Shown: positions 1 to 8,464 of the stretch, one piece after another
Layout: every line of letters begins with the position of its first letter
Position numbering within the stretch: position 1 is the first letter of the stretch
Assembly (NCBI GenBank): GCA_965530755.1
Contig: CBESNA010000014.1
Span: 24,810-88,809, forward strand
Reading direction: 5' to 3'
Length of the DNA: 64,000 nucleotides
DNA from: SZUA-35 sp965530755
GTDB taxonomy: Bacteria; Actinomycetota; Acidimicrobiia; Acidimicrobiales; SZUA-35
Position numbers and translations under genes: made by a program
The notes under the pieces: generated by a model
Databases searched by the model: none
Told to the model about the DNA's origin: nothing
What the model saw: only the letters and a program-made list of their open reading frames with translations

Positions 1-227
1 CGCTTCCGGACAAGACGCTGCTGGCGTTCGAGGATCACGGAGCCGTTGCTCGCACCATCGACGCTGACTTCGCAGCAGCGCACGCCGTCGTCGATGGTCT
101 GGCTGAACTCGGAATCAACCTCGAGAAAGTTGCGGTGGTGTTGGAGGACGAAGGCGTCGCCAGCTTCGCCAAGTCGTTCGAAGACGTGCTCCAGACACTC
201 GCCACCCGCGCCGAGGAGTTCAAGTAG
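1..227 (+). CDS. tal: Transaldolase, C-terminal part (5' truncated)
   Basis: Only the last 74 residues are in the window; the first complete codon is at base 3 and the TAG stop is at 225-227. The stretch contains LAFEDHGAVA and the ending LEDEGVASFAKSFEDVL, which match the C-terminus of actinobacterial pentose-phosphate transaldolases (sedoheptulose-7-phosphate + glyceraldehyde-3-phosphate to erythrose-4-phosphate + fructose-6-phosphate). The Schiff-base lysine lies upstream of the window. The identification rests on the tail alone, so it is likely rather than certain. Confidence 0.75.
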   Translation, partial: LPDKTLLAFEDHGAVARTIDADFAAAHAVVDGLAELGINLEKVAVVLEDEGVASFAKSFEDVLQTLATRAEEFK

Positions 228-322
228 CCCACCAAATCAAGTCCGAACTGCGGCACGCAGCCAGCAATACTGGTGGTGCAGTGCTGTAGATCGGATGGTG
301 GACGAAGGATGCTCAGAGACTG

Positions 323-862
323 GTGGGGTTGCTGGCCGAGCCAGATCGGCGCGCCGTCGCCGCAGCGATGATTCTGGGAGCCTCGACGCTCGACGACATC
401 ACAGCCACCTCCGGCGTCGATGACAAGGCGGCGGTCGACGCTTTGGCCCGCCTCCAGGGCGGGGGTCTGGTCGAGGAGGATGGCGACCGTTGGTACCTGC
501 TCGGCGAAGCGTTCAAGGTGGCAGCGCGCACCACCATCACAACTGATGTCTCGGTGCTTCAGAACGAGGTGGCGTGGGCGGATCGACGTCTGTCAGTGGG
601 AGCCGAGGAACTCGAATTCGGGGAACATTGCCGCAGCGTTCGGGAGGTCGGCCAGAGTTCCGTACTCGCAGCACGCGTCGAAACTGGCCCACATCTCGAG
701 TACATCAGGATGTCCGTGAGCCTTGTCGATGGCCGCCTGATCGACCCACTCGAAGTGTTCGATGATGGTGCCGTCCGACGCTTTGAGCACGGTCGATTGG
801 TGGTCGGTAGCGAGGCCGAGACGCCGCAACCGCGGGACGTGGTCGACCACCAACGCATCTAG
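323..862 (+). CDS. Winged-helix (ArsR/DUF2087-N-like) protein; 3' half doubtful
   Basis: The first ~75 residues (LLAEPDRRAVAAAMILGAST, then a helix-turn-helix and LVEEDGDRWYLL) look like the DNA-binding N-domain found in DUF2087-type actinobacterial proteins. The frame opens after a stop at 287-289; GTG 323 is the first usable start, with AAGGA at 305-309 as a weak ribosome site. After about base 560 the reading frame has no family resemblance and runs antisense through the better-supported gene at 593-916. The expected DUF2087 domain is absent. Either the protein is naturally short and its stop has been lost, or it is a decayed regulator. The HTH call is moderate; the 862 endpoint is weak. 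Confidence 0.4.
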   Translation: MGLLAEPDRRAVAAAMILGASTLDDITATSGVDDKAAVDALARLQGGGLVEEDGDRWYLLGEAFKVAARTTITTDVSVLQNEVAWADRRLSVGAEELEFGEHCRSVREVGQSSVLAARVETGPHLEYIRMSVSLVDGRLIDPLEVFDDGAVRRFEHGRLVVGSEAETPQPRDVVDHQRI

Positions 863-916
863 TTCCGCTTGCCTTTCGTCCTTCGGACGGTAGACCGCCA
901 ATACGTGGATCCCCAT
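593..916 (-). CDS. ABM-like (dimeric alpha/beta barrel) small protein
   Basis: A 107-residue protein beginning MGIHVLAVYRPKDERQAEL. It contains DGTIIEHFEWVD and HPDVLEMWASF, the layout of small antibiotic-biosynthesis-monooxygenase-like or stress-responsive barrel proteins that occur as stand-alone genes in actinobacteria. No cofactor residues are evident and no substrate can be assigned. A TAATGT hexamer (923-928, minus strand) ends six bases before the ATG, which supports this start and a leaderless message. It lies 17 bases downstream of the HAD gene on the same strand. Confidence 0.7.
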   Translation of the reverse strand: MGIHVLAVYRPKDERQAELDALVVDHVPRLRRLGLATDHQSTVLKASDGTIIEHFEWVDQAAIDKAHGHPDVLEMWASFDACCEYGTLADLPNAAAMFPEFEFLGSH

Positions 917-922
917 GGCCGG

Positions 923-928
923 ACATTA
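923..928 (-). promoter_or_regulatory. -10 hexamer TAATGT, leaderless layout
   Basis: TAATGT on the minus strand with a six-base gap to the ATG at 916; one of many TAnnnT-N6-8-start arrangements in this window. Confidence 0.5.
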
Positions 929-933
929 GTGGA

Positions 934-1608
934 TCAGCCGAAGGTGAGTCGATCGACGGCATCGAGTCGATGGTCGGTCAGACGGGTGCGAACGGGCAGG
1001 ATCACGCAATCGATGCCGACTGCGGCTCCCCCGCCGTCCGGATGCGAACGATCTCCGACCATCAGCGCCCGGCTGGGCGAGCAGCCGACGGCACGGAGGG
1101 CCACCTCGAACATTCTGGGATCGGGTTTCGTGACGCCGACCTCGAATGAGATGGCGTATCCGGCGATCAGATCGTCGACACCGATCGCCTCGAAATGCGG
1201 CCGAAGGTCGACATGGAAGTCACTGACGATTGCAATCGAGACGTCGTGCTCGGCCAGCTTCTCAAAGAGGGGAACGACTTCGGGGTATGGCTCGTAGGTC
1301 GCCAGGTCGCCGTACATCGACTCGATGGTCTGCGCCAGCTCCTTGTCGAAACCGGCGATCTCGAACACGGTGAGCCGAGCTTCTCTGTGGTCTTCGCGGC
1401 TGAGGTCGCACGACGCGTCGGTGCGGATGGCTTCAGAGTGTTGCTCGGCCGCGGTGTATCGGTCGACCATCTGCTGAAGCTCGTTCTCGTCGACTGGTCG
1501 GCCCAGTGCGTCGAGCCCAGAGCGGAACCGCTCCCTTGGGCTCGGGTACCCGACCAGCGTTCCGCACCAGTCGAACAGCACGGCGTCGTAGGTCGGCTTC
1601 ATGATCAT
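934..1608 (-). CDS. HAD-superfamily hydrolase (haloacid-dehalogenase-like)
   Basis: 224 residues with HAD motif I FDWCGTL near residue 12, motif II IVSDFHVDL, the motif III lysine in VGVTKPDPRMFEVAL and motif IV LMVGDRSHPDGGGA. This is a subfamily IA-like fold with an alpha-helical cap. The usual second aspartate of motif I (DxD) is replaced by cysteine (D-W-C), so the general acid/base for phosphatase chemistry is altered; substrate unknown. Starts at ATG 1608 or ATG 1602 are both possible. It reads away from the HxlR-fbiC operon and is followed by the ABM-like gene. Confidence 0.8.
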   Translation of the reverse strand: MIMKPTYDAVLFDWCGTLVGYPSPRERFRSGLDALGRPVDENELQQMVDRYTAAEQHSEAIRTDASCDLSREDHREARLTVFEIAGFDKELAQTIESMYGDLATYEPYPEVVPLFEKLAEHDVSIAIVSDFHVDLRPHFEAIGVDDLIAGYAISFEVGVTKPDPRMFEVALRAVGCSPSRALMVGDRSHPDGGGAAVGIDCVILPVRTRLTDHRLDAVDRLTFG

Positions 1609-1690
1609 CGCAGTCTCGTTCTACGGCACCAGAGCGTCAATCCTGAGGTTGAGGTGCCGCAGAACGGAACGAGGTGTGTCAGTCGTGGCA

Positions 1691-1750
1691 GGTGACAGTT
1701 GCGGGAGGTGTCAGTTGCAATGTGAGACCGACTTGGTTTACATTCGCAAC
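1691..1750 (+). promoter_or_regulatory. Putative HxlR operator/promoter region
   Basis: Upstream of the HxlR gene are two near-identical direct repeats, GGTGACAGTTGC (1691-1702) and GGTGTCAGTTGC (1707-1718), phased 16 bases apart. There is also an imperfect inverted repeat, GTTGCAATGTGAGACC (1714-1729) against GGTTTACATTCGCAAC (1735-1750). TACATT at 1739-1744 could be the -10 and lies inside the right arm. An autoregulatory operator is inferred from position and symmetry only. Confidence 0.4.
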
Positions 1751-1754
1751 CCTC

Positions 1755-2186
1755 ATGCCTGCGACAGAACGAACCGACTGCTCGATCGCTGCCACCCTCG
1801 GCATCATCGGGGATCGTTGGACGCTGTTGATCCTGCGCGACGCCTTTCGCGGCGTTCGGCGGTTCGGTGAGTTCCAAGAGGACCTGGGCATCGCCAAGAA
1901 CCTGCTCTCCGATCGCCTCCGCAAGCTCGTCGAGGCCGGTGTTCTCGAACGGGTCCCCTATCAGGATCGACCGGTTCGTTGTGAGTACGTCCTCACCGAG
2001 AAGGGACAGGACCTCTCTCCTGCCCTCATCTCCCTCATGAAGTGGGGTGACCGTTGGTTCGCCGACGGTGAGCCCCCCACTGTGCTGGTCCACGACCGGT
2101 GCGGAACCCCTCTCGCCCAGCGAGTCCTCTGCCCCGAGTGCGACGAAGTCGTCGTGCACGAACACATCCGAAGCAGGAAAACATGA
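1755..2186 (+). CDS. HxlR-family winged-helix regulator
   Basis: 143 residues from ATG 1755, beginning MPATERTDCSIAATLGIIGDRW. The HxlR signature is present: an N-terminal cysteine (C9) followed by the GDRWTLLILRDAF helix, then the recognition region FQEDLGIAKNLLSDRL and a wing ending EYVLTEKG. A longer frame to GTG 1674 exists, but HxlR proteins normally begin just before the conserved cysteine. An extra C-terminal segment with CPECDEVV suggests a small zinc knuckle, possibly with the upstream RCGTPL cysteine. Its TGA overlaps the ATG of fbiC (ATGA), so the two are translationally coupled. A role in controlling F420 synthesis is inferred from this arrangement. Confidence 0.85.
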   Translation: MPATERTDCSIAATLGIIGDRWTLLILRDAFRGVRRFGEFQEDLGIAKNLLSDRLRKLVEAGVLERVPYQDRPVRCEYVLTEKGQDLSPALISLMKWGDRWFADGEPPTVLVHDRCGTPLAQRVLCPECDEVVVHEHIRSRKT

Positions 2187-4546
2187 CCGACCCGTCCCAC
2201 TACTCCCTCAGTCGACTCTCGACTGAGGACCTCATGACGCGGGCCGCTGCGGTTCGCGACGAGCTGTTCGGTACGAGGGTGACCTATTCGCCGAAGGTGT
2301 TCATCCCGCTCACGATGCTGTGTCGGGACCAATGCGGCTACTGCACGTTCGCCCAGCCGCCAGCTCGGCTCGAGGCACCCTTCCTCACCCCGGAGCAGGT
2401 CCTGAAGATCGCCAGGCAAGGCGCACGCCGAGGCTGCCACGAGGCGCTCTTCACCTTGGGAGAGCGACCCGAGCTGCGCTATCCGCAGGCGCAAGCGTGG
2501 CTGACCGAACACGGGTACGAGAGCACAGTCGATTACCTCGCCGCCATGTGTGCGCTGGTGCTCGAGAAGACCGGCCTCCTCCCCCACGCCAACGCCGGTG
2601 CTCTGTATCCCGAAGAGCTCGCGCAGCTGCGGAAGGTGTCCCCGGGCCAGGGCATGATGATCGAGTCGATGCGCGACGATCTCGACGCCCACGTCAATGC
2701 TCCGGACAAGGTCCCGGCCCGACGGCTGGCCACCCTCGAAGCTGCCGGTGAGCTGCAGATTCCCTTCACGACGGGCATTCTCGTCGGTATCGGCGACACC
2801 GAAGCGGACCGCATCGAGGCCCTCGAGGCCATCGCCGCCAGCCACCGCCGTCATGGTCACGTGCAAGAGGTGATCGTGCAGAACTTCCTGCCCAAGGCCG
2901 GCACTGCGATGTGGAAGCACGAGGCTTGTGACGAGGACAGCTACCTCCGCTCGATCGCCTTGGCCCGCCTGATCCTGCCCGGCGACGTCCACCTCCAGGC
3001 GCCCCCGAACCTCAGCGACGACTTCGCCGTTCTCCTCGACGCGGGTATCGACGACTGGGGTGGCGTCTCGCCGGTCACGGCCGATCATGTCAATCCCGAG
3101 CGTCCGTGGCCAGACCTCGACCGCCTCCAGGAGATCACCGAGACCCGCGGCCACGTGTTGGCTCCTCGCCTCACCATCTACCCGGAGTTTGCTCAGCAGC
3201 CCGAGCGTTTCCTCGACGAAGCGCTGCGCTTCCCGGTGATGGATCGCTCCGATTCGGAGTCGTTGGCTCGTGACGATCCCGGAGCGGTCTTCCCGGAGAA
3301 GGCCGAGTTCGTCAAGGTGGGAGACGACGGGGCCGACGTCGTGATCGTCGGCGATCGCAGCACCCAGTGGTACTCCGGCTCCCCGGCCACGCCGCCCAAT
3401 CTGATCGATCGTGACCACTCACCGATCCGGGGCGCAGTCGCCGAGGTCGTCGAGGGTGTTCGGGCTGGGCAGGAAGTTGGTCACGACGAGATCGTGACGC
3501 TGTTCTCGGCCCGAGGGCCCGAGGTCTCGGCCGTCGCAGCCTTGGCTGATGACCTCCGCAAGGAGATCGTCGGTGATGACGTCACCTACGTTGTGAATCG
3601 CAACATCAACTACACCAACGTGTGCACGTTCAAGTGCAAGTTCTGCGGATTCTCGAAGGGCCCGCTCAGCCTCAACCTCCGAGGCAAGCCGTACCTGCTC
3701 ACGCTCGAGGAGATGCAGGAACGCGTGGTCGAGGCCGCAGAGATGGGGGCCACCGAGGTCTGCCTGCAGGGCGGCATCCATCCCGATTTCGATGGCGACT
3801 ATTACATCGACGTCGCTCGGGCGGTGAAGGAAGCCAGTCCGGACATGCACATCCACGGGTTCACTGCGCTCGAGGTGACCGAAGGGGCCAAGCGCCTCGG
3901 CGAGCCTCTGGCCGACTACCTGCGTCGGGCCATGGACGCCGGCCTCCGCTCGCTCCCCGGCACCGCCGCCGAGATCCTCAGCGACGACATGCGGGCGATC
4001 CTCTGCCCGGACAAGATCGACACCGAGGAGTGGCTCGACGCTCATCGCACAGCGCACTCGGTCGGCCTGGCCTCGAACGTCACGATGATGTTCGGCGCCG
4101 TCGAGACGCCCGATCATTGGGCCAAGCACTTCATCATCACTCGCGACCTCCAGAAGGAGACCGGCGGGTTCACTGAGTTCGTCGGCCTTCCTTTCGTGCA
4201 CATGGCGTCACCGATCTACCTGCAGAAGAAGTCAAGGCGCGGCCCGACGTTCCGAGAGAATCTGTTGGTCCACGCCGTCGCCCGCATCGCGTATCGGGGC
4301 CACATCGACAACATCCAGTCCGGTTGGGTCAAGATCGGTCTCGACAGCGTCCGTCAGCTCCTCCAGGCCGGTTGCAACGATCTGGGTGGCACGTTGATGG
4401 ACGAGAACATCTCGCGTGCTGCGGGCGCCGCACACGGGCAACATCTGACCCCTGACGACTTCGAAGCCCTCGTCACACCTCTCGGACGAAGGCTCGTGCA
4501 ACGGACCACGCTCTACGGTCGGGTCGGGGTACTGTCCGACGCATGA
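2183..4546 (+). CDS. fbiC: FO synthase FbiC (fused CofG-CofH)
   Basis: A 787-residue bifunctional radical-SAM enzyme. It joins tyrosine and the ribityl-aminouracil intermediate to make FO, the deazaflavin chromophore of coenzyme F420. The N-terminal CofG-like half carries a CxxxCxxC cluster (C47, C51, C54, in CRDQCGYC). The C-terminal CofH-like half carries a second one (C481, C485, C488, in CTFKCKFCGF). The actinobacterial gene is a single fusion, whereas archaea use two proteins. The start is the ATG overlapping the HxlR stop; an in-frame GTG further upstream would overlap the HxlR gene by about 90 bases. Its TGA in turn overlaps the start of the LOG gene. F420-dependent enzymes elsewhere in the genome are implied. 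Confidence 0.95.
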   Translation: MTDPSHYSLSRLSTEDLMTRAAAVRDELFGTRVTYSPKVFIPLTMLCRDQCGYCTFAQPPARLEAPFLTPEQVLKIARQGARRGCHEALFTLGERPELRYPQAQAWLTEHGYESTVDYLAAMCALVLEKTGLLPHANAGALYPEELAQLRKVSPGQGMMIESMRDDLDAHVNAPDKVPARRLATLEAAGELQIPFTTGILVGIGDTEADRIEALEAIAASHRRHGHVQEVIVQNFLPKAGTAMWKHEACDEDSYLRSIALARLILPGDVHLQAPPNLSDDFAVLLDAGIDDWGGVSPVTADHVNPERPWPDLDRLQEITETRGHVLAPRLTIYPEFAQQPERFLDEALRFPVMDRSDSESLARDDPGAVFPEKAEFVKVGDDGADVVIVGDRSTQWYSGSPATPPNLIDRDHSPIRGAVAEVVEGVRAGQEVGHDEIVTLFSARGPEVSAVAALADDLRKEIVGDDVTYVVNRNINYTNVCTFKCKFCGFSKGPLSLNLRGKPYLLTLEEMQERVVEAAEMGATEVCLQGGIHPDFDGDYYIDVARAVKEASPDMHIHGFTALEVTEGAKRLGEPLADYLRRAMDAGLRSLPGTAAEILSDDMRAILCPDKIDTEEWLDAHRTAHSVGLASNVTMMFGAVETPDHWAKHFIITRDLQKETGGFTEFVGLPFVHMASPIYLQKKSRRGPTFRENLLVHAVARIAYRGHIDNIQSGWVKIGLDSVRQLLQAGCNDLGGTLMDENISRAAGAAHGQHLTPDDFEALVTPLGRRLVQRTTLYGRVGVLSDA

Positions 4547-5655
4547 CAGCGCCAACGGCCCGGAACACCTACGGCGACGGTGAGGTCGACCGCCTGATCA
4601 GTCAGCTGGTGGCAGCGGTCGGACTCGACGCCAACGACGATCTGATCAGGCGCATGATCGTCACCGCACTCGACATGGATGACAGCGAGGTCGCTCGGCT
4701 CGACCTGAAGATCGCCTCCCAGAGTCTCGTCGAGATGCTGAACGGTTACCGGGTGTTCTCCCAGGACCCGCATCGCGCCAAGGTCACGATCTTCGGCTCG
4801 GCCAGAACCAAACCAGATCAGCCGGACTATCAGCTGGCGGTGGAGTTCGGCCGGGCGATGGCCGAGATGGAGTGGATGATCATCAGCGGCGCCGGTCCGG
4901 GGATCATGCAGGCCGCGATCGAGGGCGCCGGCGCCGAGAACACGTTCGGCGTGAACATCGTGTTGCCGTTCGAGCAGCGCGCCGTCGACATCATCGAGGG
5001 GGATCCGAAGCTCGCTACGTTCAAGTACTTCTTCATCAGGAAGTTGTTCTTCGTGAAGGAGGCGGACGCCTTCACCCTCTTCCCCGGGGGCTTCGGCACC
5101 CTCGACGAGGGGTATGAGCTCCTCACGCTCATCCAGACCGGCAAGAGCTACCCGGCCCCGATCGTCTTGCTTGATCACCCCGGCTCCACCTACTGGGACG
5201 GATGGAAGCGTTTCGTGGCCGAGGAACTCGAGGCCAGCGGCATGGTGAGCCCGACGGACTCGTCGCTCTACCTCCACACCCACGACGTCGACGAGGCGGT
5301 CCAGTACATCTGCCACTTCTACAGCACGTTCCATTCGATGCGTTATGTCGGCAAACGGCTGGTGCTGCGCCTCCAGAATGCCCTTCCAGCGGCAGCAGTC
5401 CCGATCCTCAGTGAGGAGTTCGGCGACATCGTCTCGACCGGGAAGATTTCCGTAGTCCAGGCGACCAAGAGCGAAATCCGAGACGATGATGCCCCGGACC
5501 TCCCCCGCCTGGCGTTCCATTTCGACAACCGATCCTTTGCCCGGCTCACCCAGTTGATCCACCGCATCAACGACCTCGGTGCCGGGGTGCCCGATGGCCG
5601 AGCACCCCGCAATCTCGTGCACGACCTCGAACCGGAGAACGAAGCGTTCTCCTGA
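4543..5655 (+). CDS. LOG-family (lysine-decarboxylase-like) nucleotide hydrolase
   Basis: 370 residues with the Rossmann-like LOG core: TIFGSAR, SGAGPGIMQAA and the hallmark PGGFGTLDE (about residues 182-190). Family members are cytokinin-type nucleoside 5'-monophosphate phosphoribohydrolases or purine nucleotide nucleosidases. The ~75 residues before the core and ~100 after it make this the long form, so its exact substrate is open. The ATGA overlap with fbiC places it in the HxlR-fbiC operon; a direct link to F420 is not evident. Confidence 0.85.
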   Translation: MTAPTARNTYGDGEVDRLISQLVAAVGLDANDDLIRRMIVTALDMDDSEVARLDLKIASQSLVEMLNGYRVFSQDPHRAKVTIFGSARTKPDQPDYQLAVEFGRAMAEMEWMIISGAGPGIMQAAIEGAGAENTFGVNIVLPFEQRAVDIIEGDPKLATFKYFFIRKLFFVKEADAFTLFPGGFGTLDEGYELLTLIQTGKSYPAPIVLLDHPGSTYWDGWKRFVAEELEASGMVSPTDSSLYLHTHDVDEAVQYICHFYSTFHSMRYVGKRLVLRLQNALPAAAVPILSEEFGDIVSTGKISVVQATKSEIRDDDAPDLPRLAFHFDNRSFARLTQLIHRINDLGAGVPDGRAPRNLVHDLEPENEAFS

Positions 5656-5693
5656 TTCCACCTCGTTCTGTCGATTCCGGGTTGTGGTCGAGG

Positions 5694-5894
5694 TCAGGAC
5701 GGTTCGAGAGTTCGCACGGCCTTGTCGACCGCTCGACGGGCTGTGGCCAGCGACTTGTCGATGGCCGGTCTGGTCGTTTCGCCCCGATCGACGGCCTCCC
5801 TGAGAATGTCGATCGAGAGGTCCTGGAGGCGTTCGGAGATCGTCGCCAGTTCGTTCCGGAGGTCGTCGAGTCGATCGTCGTGACTGTCGCTCAT
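5694..5894 (-). CDS. Small helical protein of unknown function
   Basis: 66 residues starting MSDSHDDRLDDLRNELATIS, mostly charged and predicted as one or two amphipathic helices, possibly a coiled coil. The same frame is open upstream but only as antisense to the next gene; ATG 5894 is the plausible start. No family recognised. It is divergent from the cysteine-rich gene at 5925. Confidence 0.6.
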   Translation of the reverse strand: MSDSHDDRLDDLRNELATISERLQDLSIDILREAVDRGETTRPAIDKSLATARRAVDKAVRTLEPS

Positions 5895-5912
5895 GGCCGA
5901 CAGTCTGGCCGC

Positions 5913-5918
5913 TAACCT
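5913..5918 (+). promoter_or_regulatory. -10 hexamer TAACCT, leaderless layout
   Basis: TAACCT followed by six bases and the GTG at 5925, which supports that start. Confidence 0.5.
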
Positions 5919-5924
5919 CGACAA

Positions 5925-6674
5925 GTGTCTTCCGCAGGAATCGTGCCCCCGGCCGATGGTCACCGATGGGTCGAATTGATCGACGAGGGCGGCGACCGAT
6001 GGTTGTTCGACGCCACGTTCCTGCTGTCCGGTTATCACTGCATCTACGGCCAAGGCTGCCCGTCGATCGACACCGAACCCGACGTCACCGAATCGCTCGG
6101 CTGCTGTATCCACGGCGCTCACTTCGTCGACGACGAGGACCTCCAGGAAGTTGCAGCGTCGGCGGCCTTGCTGGACGAAACCAACTGGCAATACATCGGC
6201 CGCTCGAGAAAGAAGGGCGGGCCCTTCAAGAAGAACGCTGACGGAGATTGGGTCACACGTAAGGCGGATGGGGCTTGCATCTTCCTCAACCGCCGTGGTT
6301 TCGATGGCGGGCCGGGCTGTGCCCTGCATCGGCTTGCCCTCGAACGACGTCAGCGCCCCGTCGACTTCAAGCCAGATGTGTGCTGGCAGGTGCCGGTCAG
6401 ACTCGACATCCACACCGACGACTACGGACACGACACGGTCTTCGTTCGTGCGTGGGAACGAAGCGACTGGGGCGATGGAGGTGACGAGTTCCACTGGTGG
6501 TGCATCGAGGAGCCGGCGGCGTACACGAGTCGGCATCCGGTGTATGAGACGAGCCGCGACGAACTGGTTTTGCTTGTCGGAGAAGCCCTTTACGACCGTC
6601 TCGTCATGGAGCTCGAGCAAGTCCAACTCGAACTCGACGTCCGCCTGCACGGCGTCCCGGTCGACCTCGCATGA
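5925..6674 (+). CDS. Cysteine-rich conserved hypothetical (YkgJ/DUF3109-like metal binder)
   Basis: 249 residues from GTG 5925. Cysteine clusters occur in YHCIYGQGCPS, LGCCIHGAH, GACIFLNR and GPGCALHR. Such spacing is reminiscent of YkgJ/DUF3109 proteins, which are thought to coordinate zinc or an iron-sulfur centre, but homology is not certain. No catalytic role can be assigned. The TGA overlaps the ATG of the ClC gene (ATGA), suggesting co-expression. Confidence 0.65.
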   Translation: MSSAGIVPPADGHRWVELIDEGGDRWLFDATFLLSGYHCIYGQGCPSIDTEPDVTESLGCCIHGAHFVDDEDLQEVAASAALLDETNWQYIGRSRKKGGPFKKNADGDWVTRKADGACIFLNRRGFDGGPGCALHRLALERRQRPVDFKPDVCWQVPVRLDIHTDDYGHDTVFVRAWERSDWGDGGDEFHWWCIEEPAAYTSRHPVYETSRDELVLLVGEALYDRLVMELEQVQLELDVRLHGVPVDLA

Positions 6675-8353
6675 TCGGGTTTCTTCGTTCACTGCTGCCG
6701 GAGGGTCGTGCCGCCCGCCTCCTCAGCGCTTCAGCGGGTTTGGGTGTCGTGGTCGGCATCGTGCTCAGCGGCTTCGAGTGGTTGACCGTCGAGCTCATTC
6801 TCCACCGGGTCGAGGATTTCCCGCTGGCGGTCCAGGCCGCCGCCCCGTTGGTCGGCTTGGCGATCGCCACCCTGCTGCTGCGAACCGTCGGGCGCGGCGC
6901 ATCGAACTCCACATCCGACGAATACATCAACAGCTATCACGCTCGGAATCCTGAACTGCCCGAACGGCTGCTCCTCCCCCGCCTCCTCGCCGGCGCTGCC
7001 ACCATCGGATCCGGCGGCGCACTCGGGCTCGAGGGTCCGGCCATCTACACCGGCTCGGTGCTCGGACTCTCCATCCACAAACGCATCGACAAGTGGCTCG
7101 GTCGTGACGCTGCACGGTTGCTGCTCACTGCGGGTGCCGCCGCCGGTGTCGCCGCCATCTTCCAGGCGCCGGCCACCGGTGTGCTGTTCGCTCTCGAGGC
7201 GCCCTATCGGGACGATCTCGCTCATCGCGCGCTCCTCCCGGCGCTGATCGCCTCCGCCGCCAGCTATCTGACCTTCATTTCGATGCCGTTCATCGAACAG
7301 CAGTCTTTCCTCCGGCCGATCGCTCCCGGCGATGTGGGGACCGCCGAGCTCATCGGAGCGGTCGCTGTCGGGGTCGGAGCCGGCTTCGGTGGCCGCGTCT
7401 ATGCGTGGTTCATCCGCCGGGCGAAAGGGTTCGCGAGGGAGAACAACCCGGTGCGGTTGGTCCTCATCGGTGGATCCCTTCTCGGTGCCTTGGCGGTGGC
7501 GTCCGACGCCATCTTCGAAGAACCGCTGACCCTCGGCCCCGGTTTCGGGGTCATCGAGTGGCTGACTCAACCGGGTCGCTCGCTGGAGCTCATTCTGATC
7601 CTGTTCCTCTTCCGAGCGGCAGCGACGATGGTGACCGTTGGTGCCGGTGGCACCGGAGGCCTCTTCATTCCGCTGGCGATCCAGGGCGTCCTGCTGGGTC
7701 GGATCGTCTCGACCGCCCTGGATCAGGCCGGCCTCGAGAGCGCCACTGCACTTTGGCCGGTGCTGGGCCTGGCCGCATTCATCGCTGCCGGCTACCGGAC
7801 GCCGATTGCTGCGGTGATGTTCGTCGCCGAGTCGACCCGGGGCGCCGCCGTCGTGCCTGCACTGATCGCCGCCGCCGTGTCCCAGCTGGTCGCGGGCCGT
7901 TCCTCGGTGTCGTTCGGACAGCGAGTCGAGCGCCTCGGCCACCTCGAGGAGCGTTTCACCATGCCGCTGGCGGCGGCGCTCACGACCGATGTCATGACCG
8001 TCCCCCCGGATGCGACGTTGTCCGAGTTCGTGTGGATTCACGCACTTGGTCGGCGCGTGCGGGTCGTTCCCGTGGTCGACGGCAACACGTATCTGGGATT
8101 GTGTTCGGTCGACGCCTGCACAGCGGTGGACCGCGAACTGTGGGAGGCGACGACGGTGATGGACGTGATCGACTCGTCGGTGCCAACGGCGAATGCCAAC
8201 TGGTCACTCCGCGATGCAGTGGCAGCCATGGATGCGGGCGGGACAGAGATGCTCGCCGTGGTCGATGACAGCGACAACTTCATCGGCGTCGTCGTCGAGG
8301 CTGAGATCGTGAAGCTCGGCGAGATCCTCGAGGAGACGGGCGGACCCCAGTAA
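6671..8353 (+). CDS. ClC-family chloride channel/antiporter with CBS pair
   Basis: A 560-residue membrane protein. The ClC selectivity motifs are visible: GSGGA (113-117), GLEGPAIYTGS with the gating glutamate E121, and a third motif GTGGLFIPLAIQG. About ten hydrophobic segments span residues 15-410, followed by a cytosolic CBS-domain pair (about 430-555; DVMTVPPDATLSE and TVMDVIDSS) that in relatives binds adenosine nucleotides. Retention of the gating glutamate is common to Cl-/H+ exchangers and most channels, so the transport mode is unresolved. It is coupled to the preceding gene by ATGA. Confidence 0.92.
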   Translation: MIGFLRSLLPEGRAARLLSASAGLGVVVGIVLSGFEWLTVELILHRVEDFPLAVQAAAPLVGLAIATLLLRTVGRGASNSTSDEYINSYHARNPELPERLLLPRLLAGAATIGSGGALGLEGPAIYTGSVLGLSIHKRIDKWLGRDAARLLLTAGAAAGVAAIFQAPATGVLFALEAPYRDDLAHRALLPALIASAASYLTFISMPFIEQQSFLRPIAPGDVGTAELIGAVAVGVGAGFGGRVYAWFIRRAKGFARENNPVRLVLIGGSLLGALAVASDAIFEEPLTLGPGFGVIEWLTQPGRSLELILILFLFRAAATMVTVGAGGTGGLFIPLAIQGVLLGRIVSTALDQAGLESATALWPVLGLAAFIAAGYRTPIAAVMFVAESTRGAAVVPALIAAAVSQLVAGRSSVSFGQRVERLGHLEERFTMPLAAALTTDVMTVPPDATLSEFVWIHALGRRVRVVPVVDGNTYLGLCSVDACTAVDRELWEATTVMDVIDSSVPTANANWSLRDAVAAMDAGGTEMLAVVDDSDNFIGVVVEAEIVKLGEILEETGGPQ

Positions 8354-8436
8354 GCCGGGTCAGCCAGTGATTCCGGTGTAGCCGGTGAGTCCGGGGCCGT
8401 CAGTGGTGTTCGAGCAGTAGGGAACAAACGGGCACG

Positions 8437-8456
8437 TCGGGGCGATCAGGCCCCGA
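8437..8456. terminator. Bidirectional hairpin between convergent genes
   Basis: TCGGGGC (8437-8443), loop GATCAG, GCCCCGA (8450-8456): a perfect 7-bp GC-rich stem in the gap between the ClC gene (plus) and the small gene at 8465 (minus). There is no long T-run, as is common in high-GC actinobacteria. Confidence 0.6.
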
Positions 8457-8464
8457 GGCCTAGT

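Noticed and set aside
1195..1695. Plus-strand 166-codon frame
   Set aside because: Antisense to the HAD gene with no recognisable domain; typical high-GC shadow frame.
1961..3418. 485-codon minus-strand frame opposite fbiC
   Set aside because: Composition and lack of motifs mark it as an antisense shadow of fbiC.
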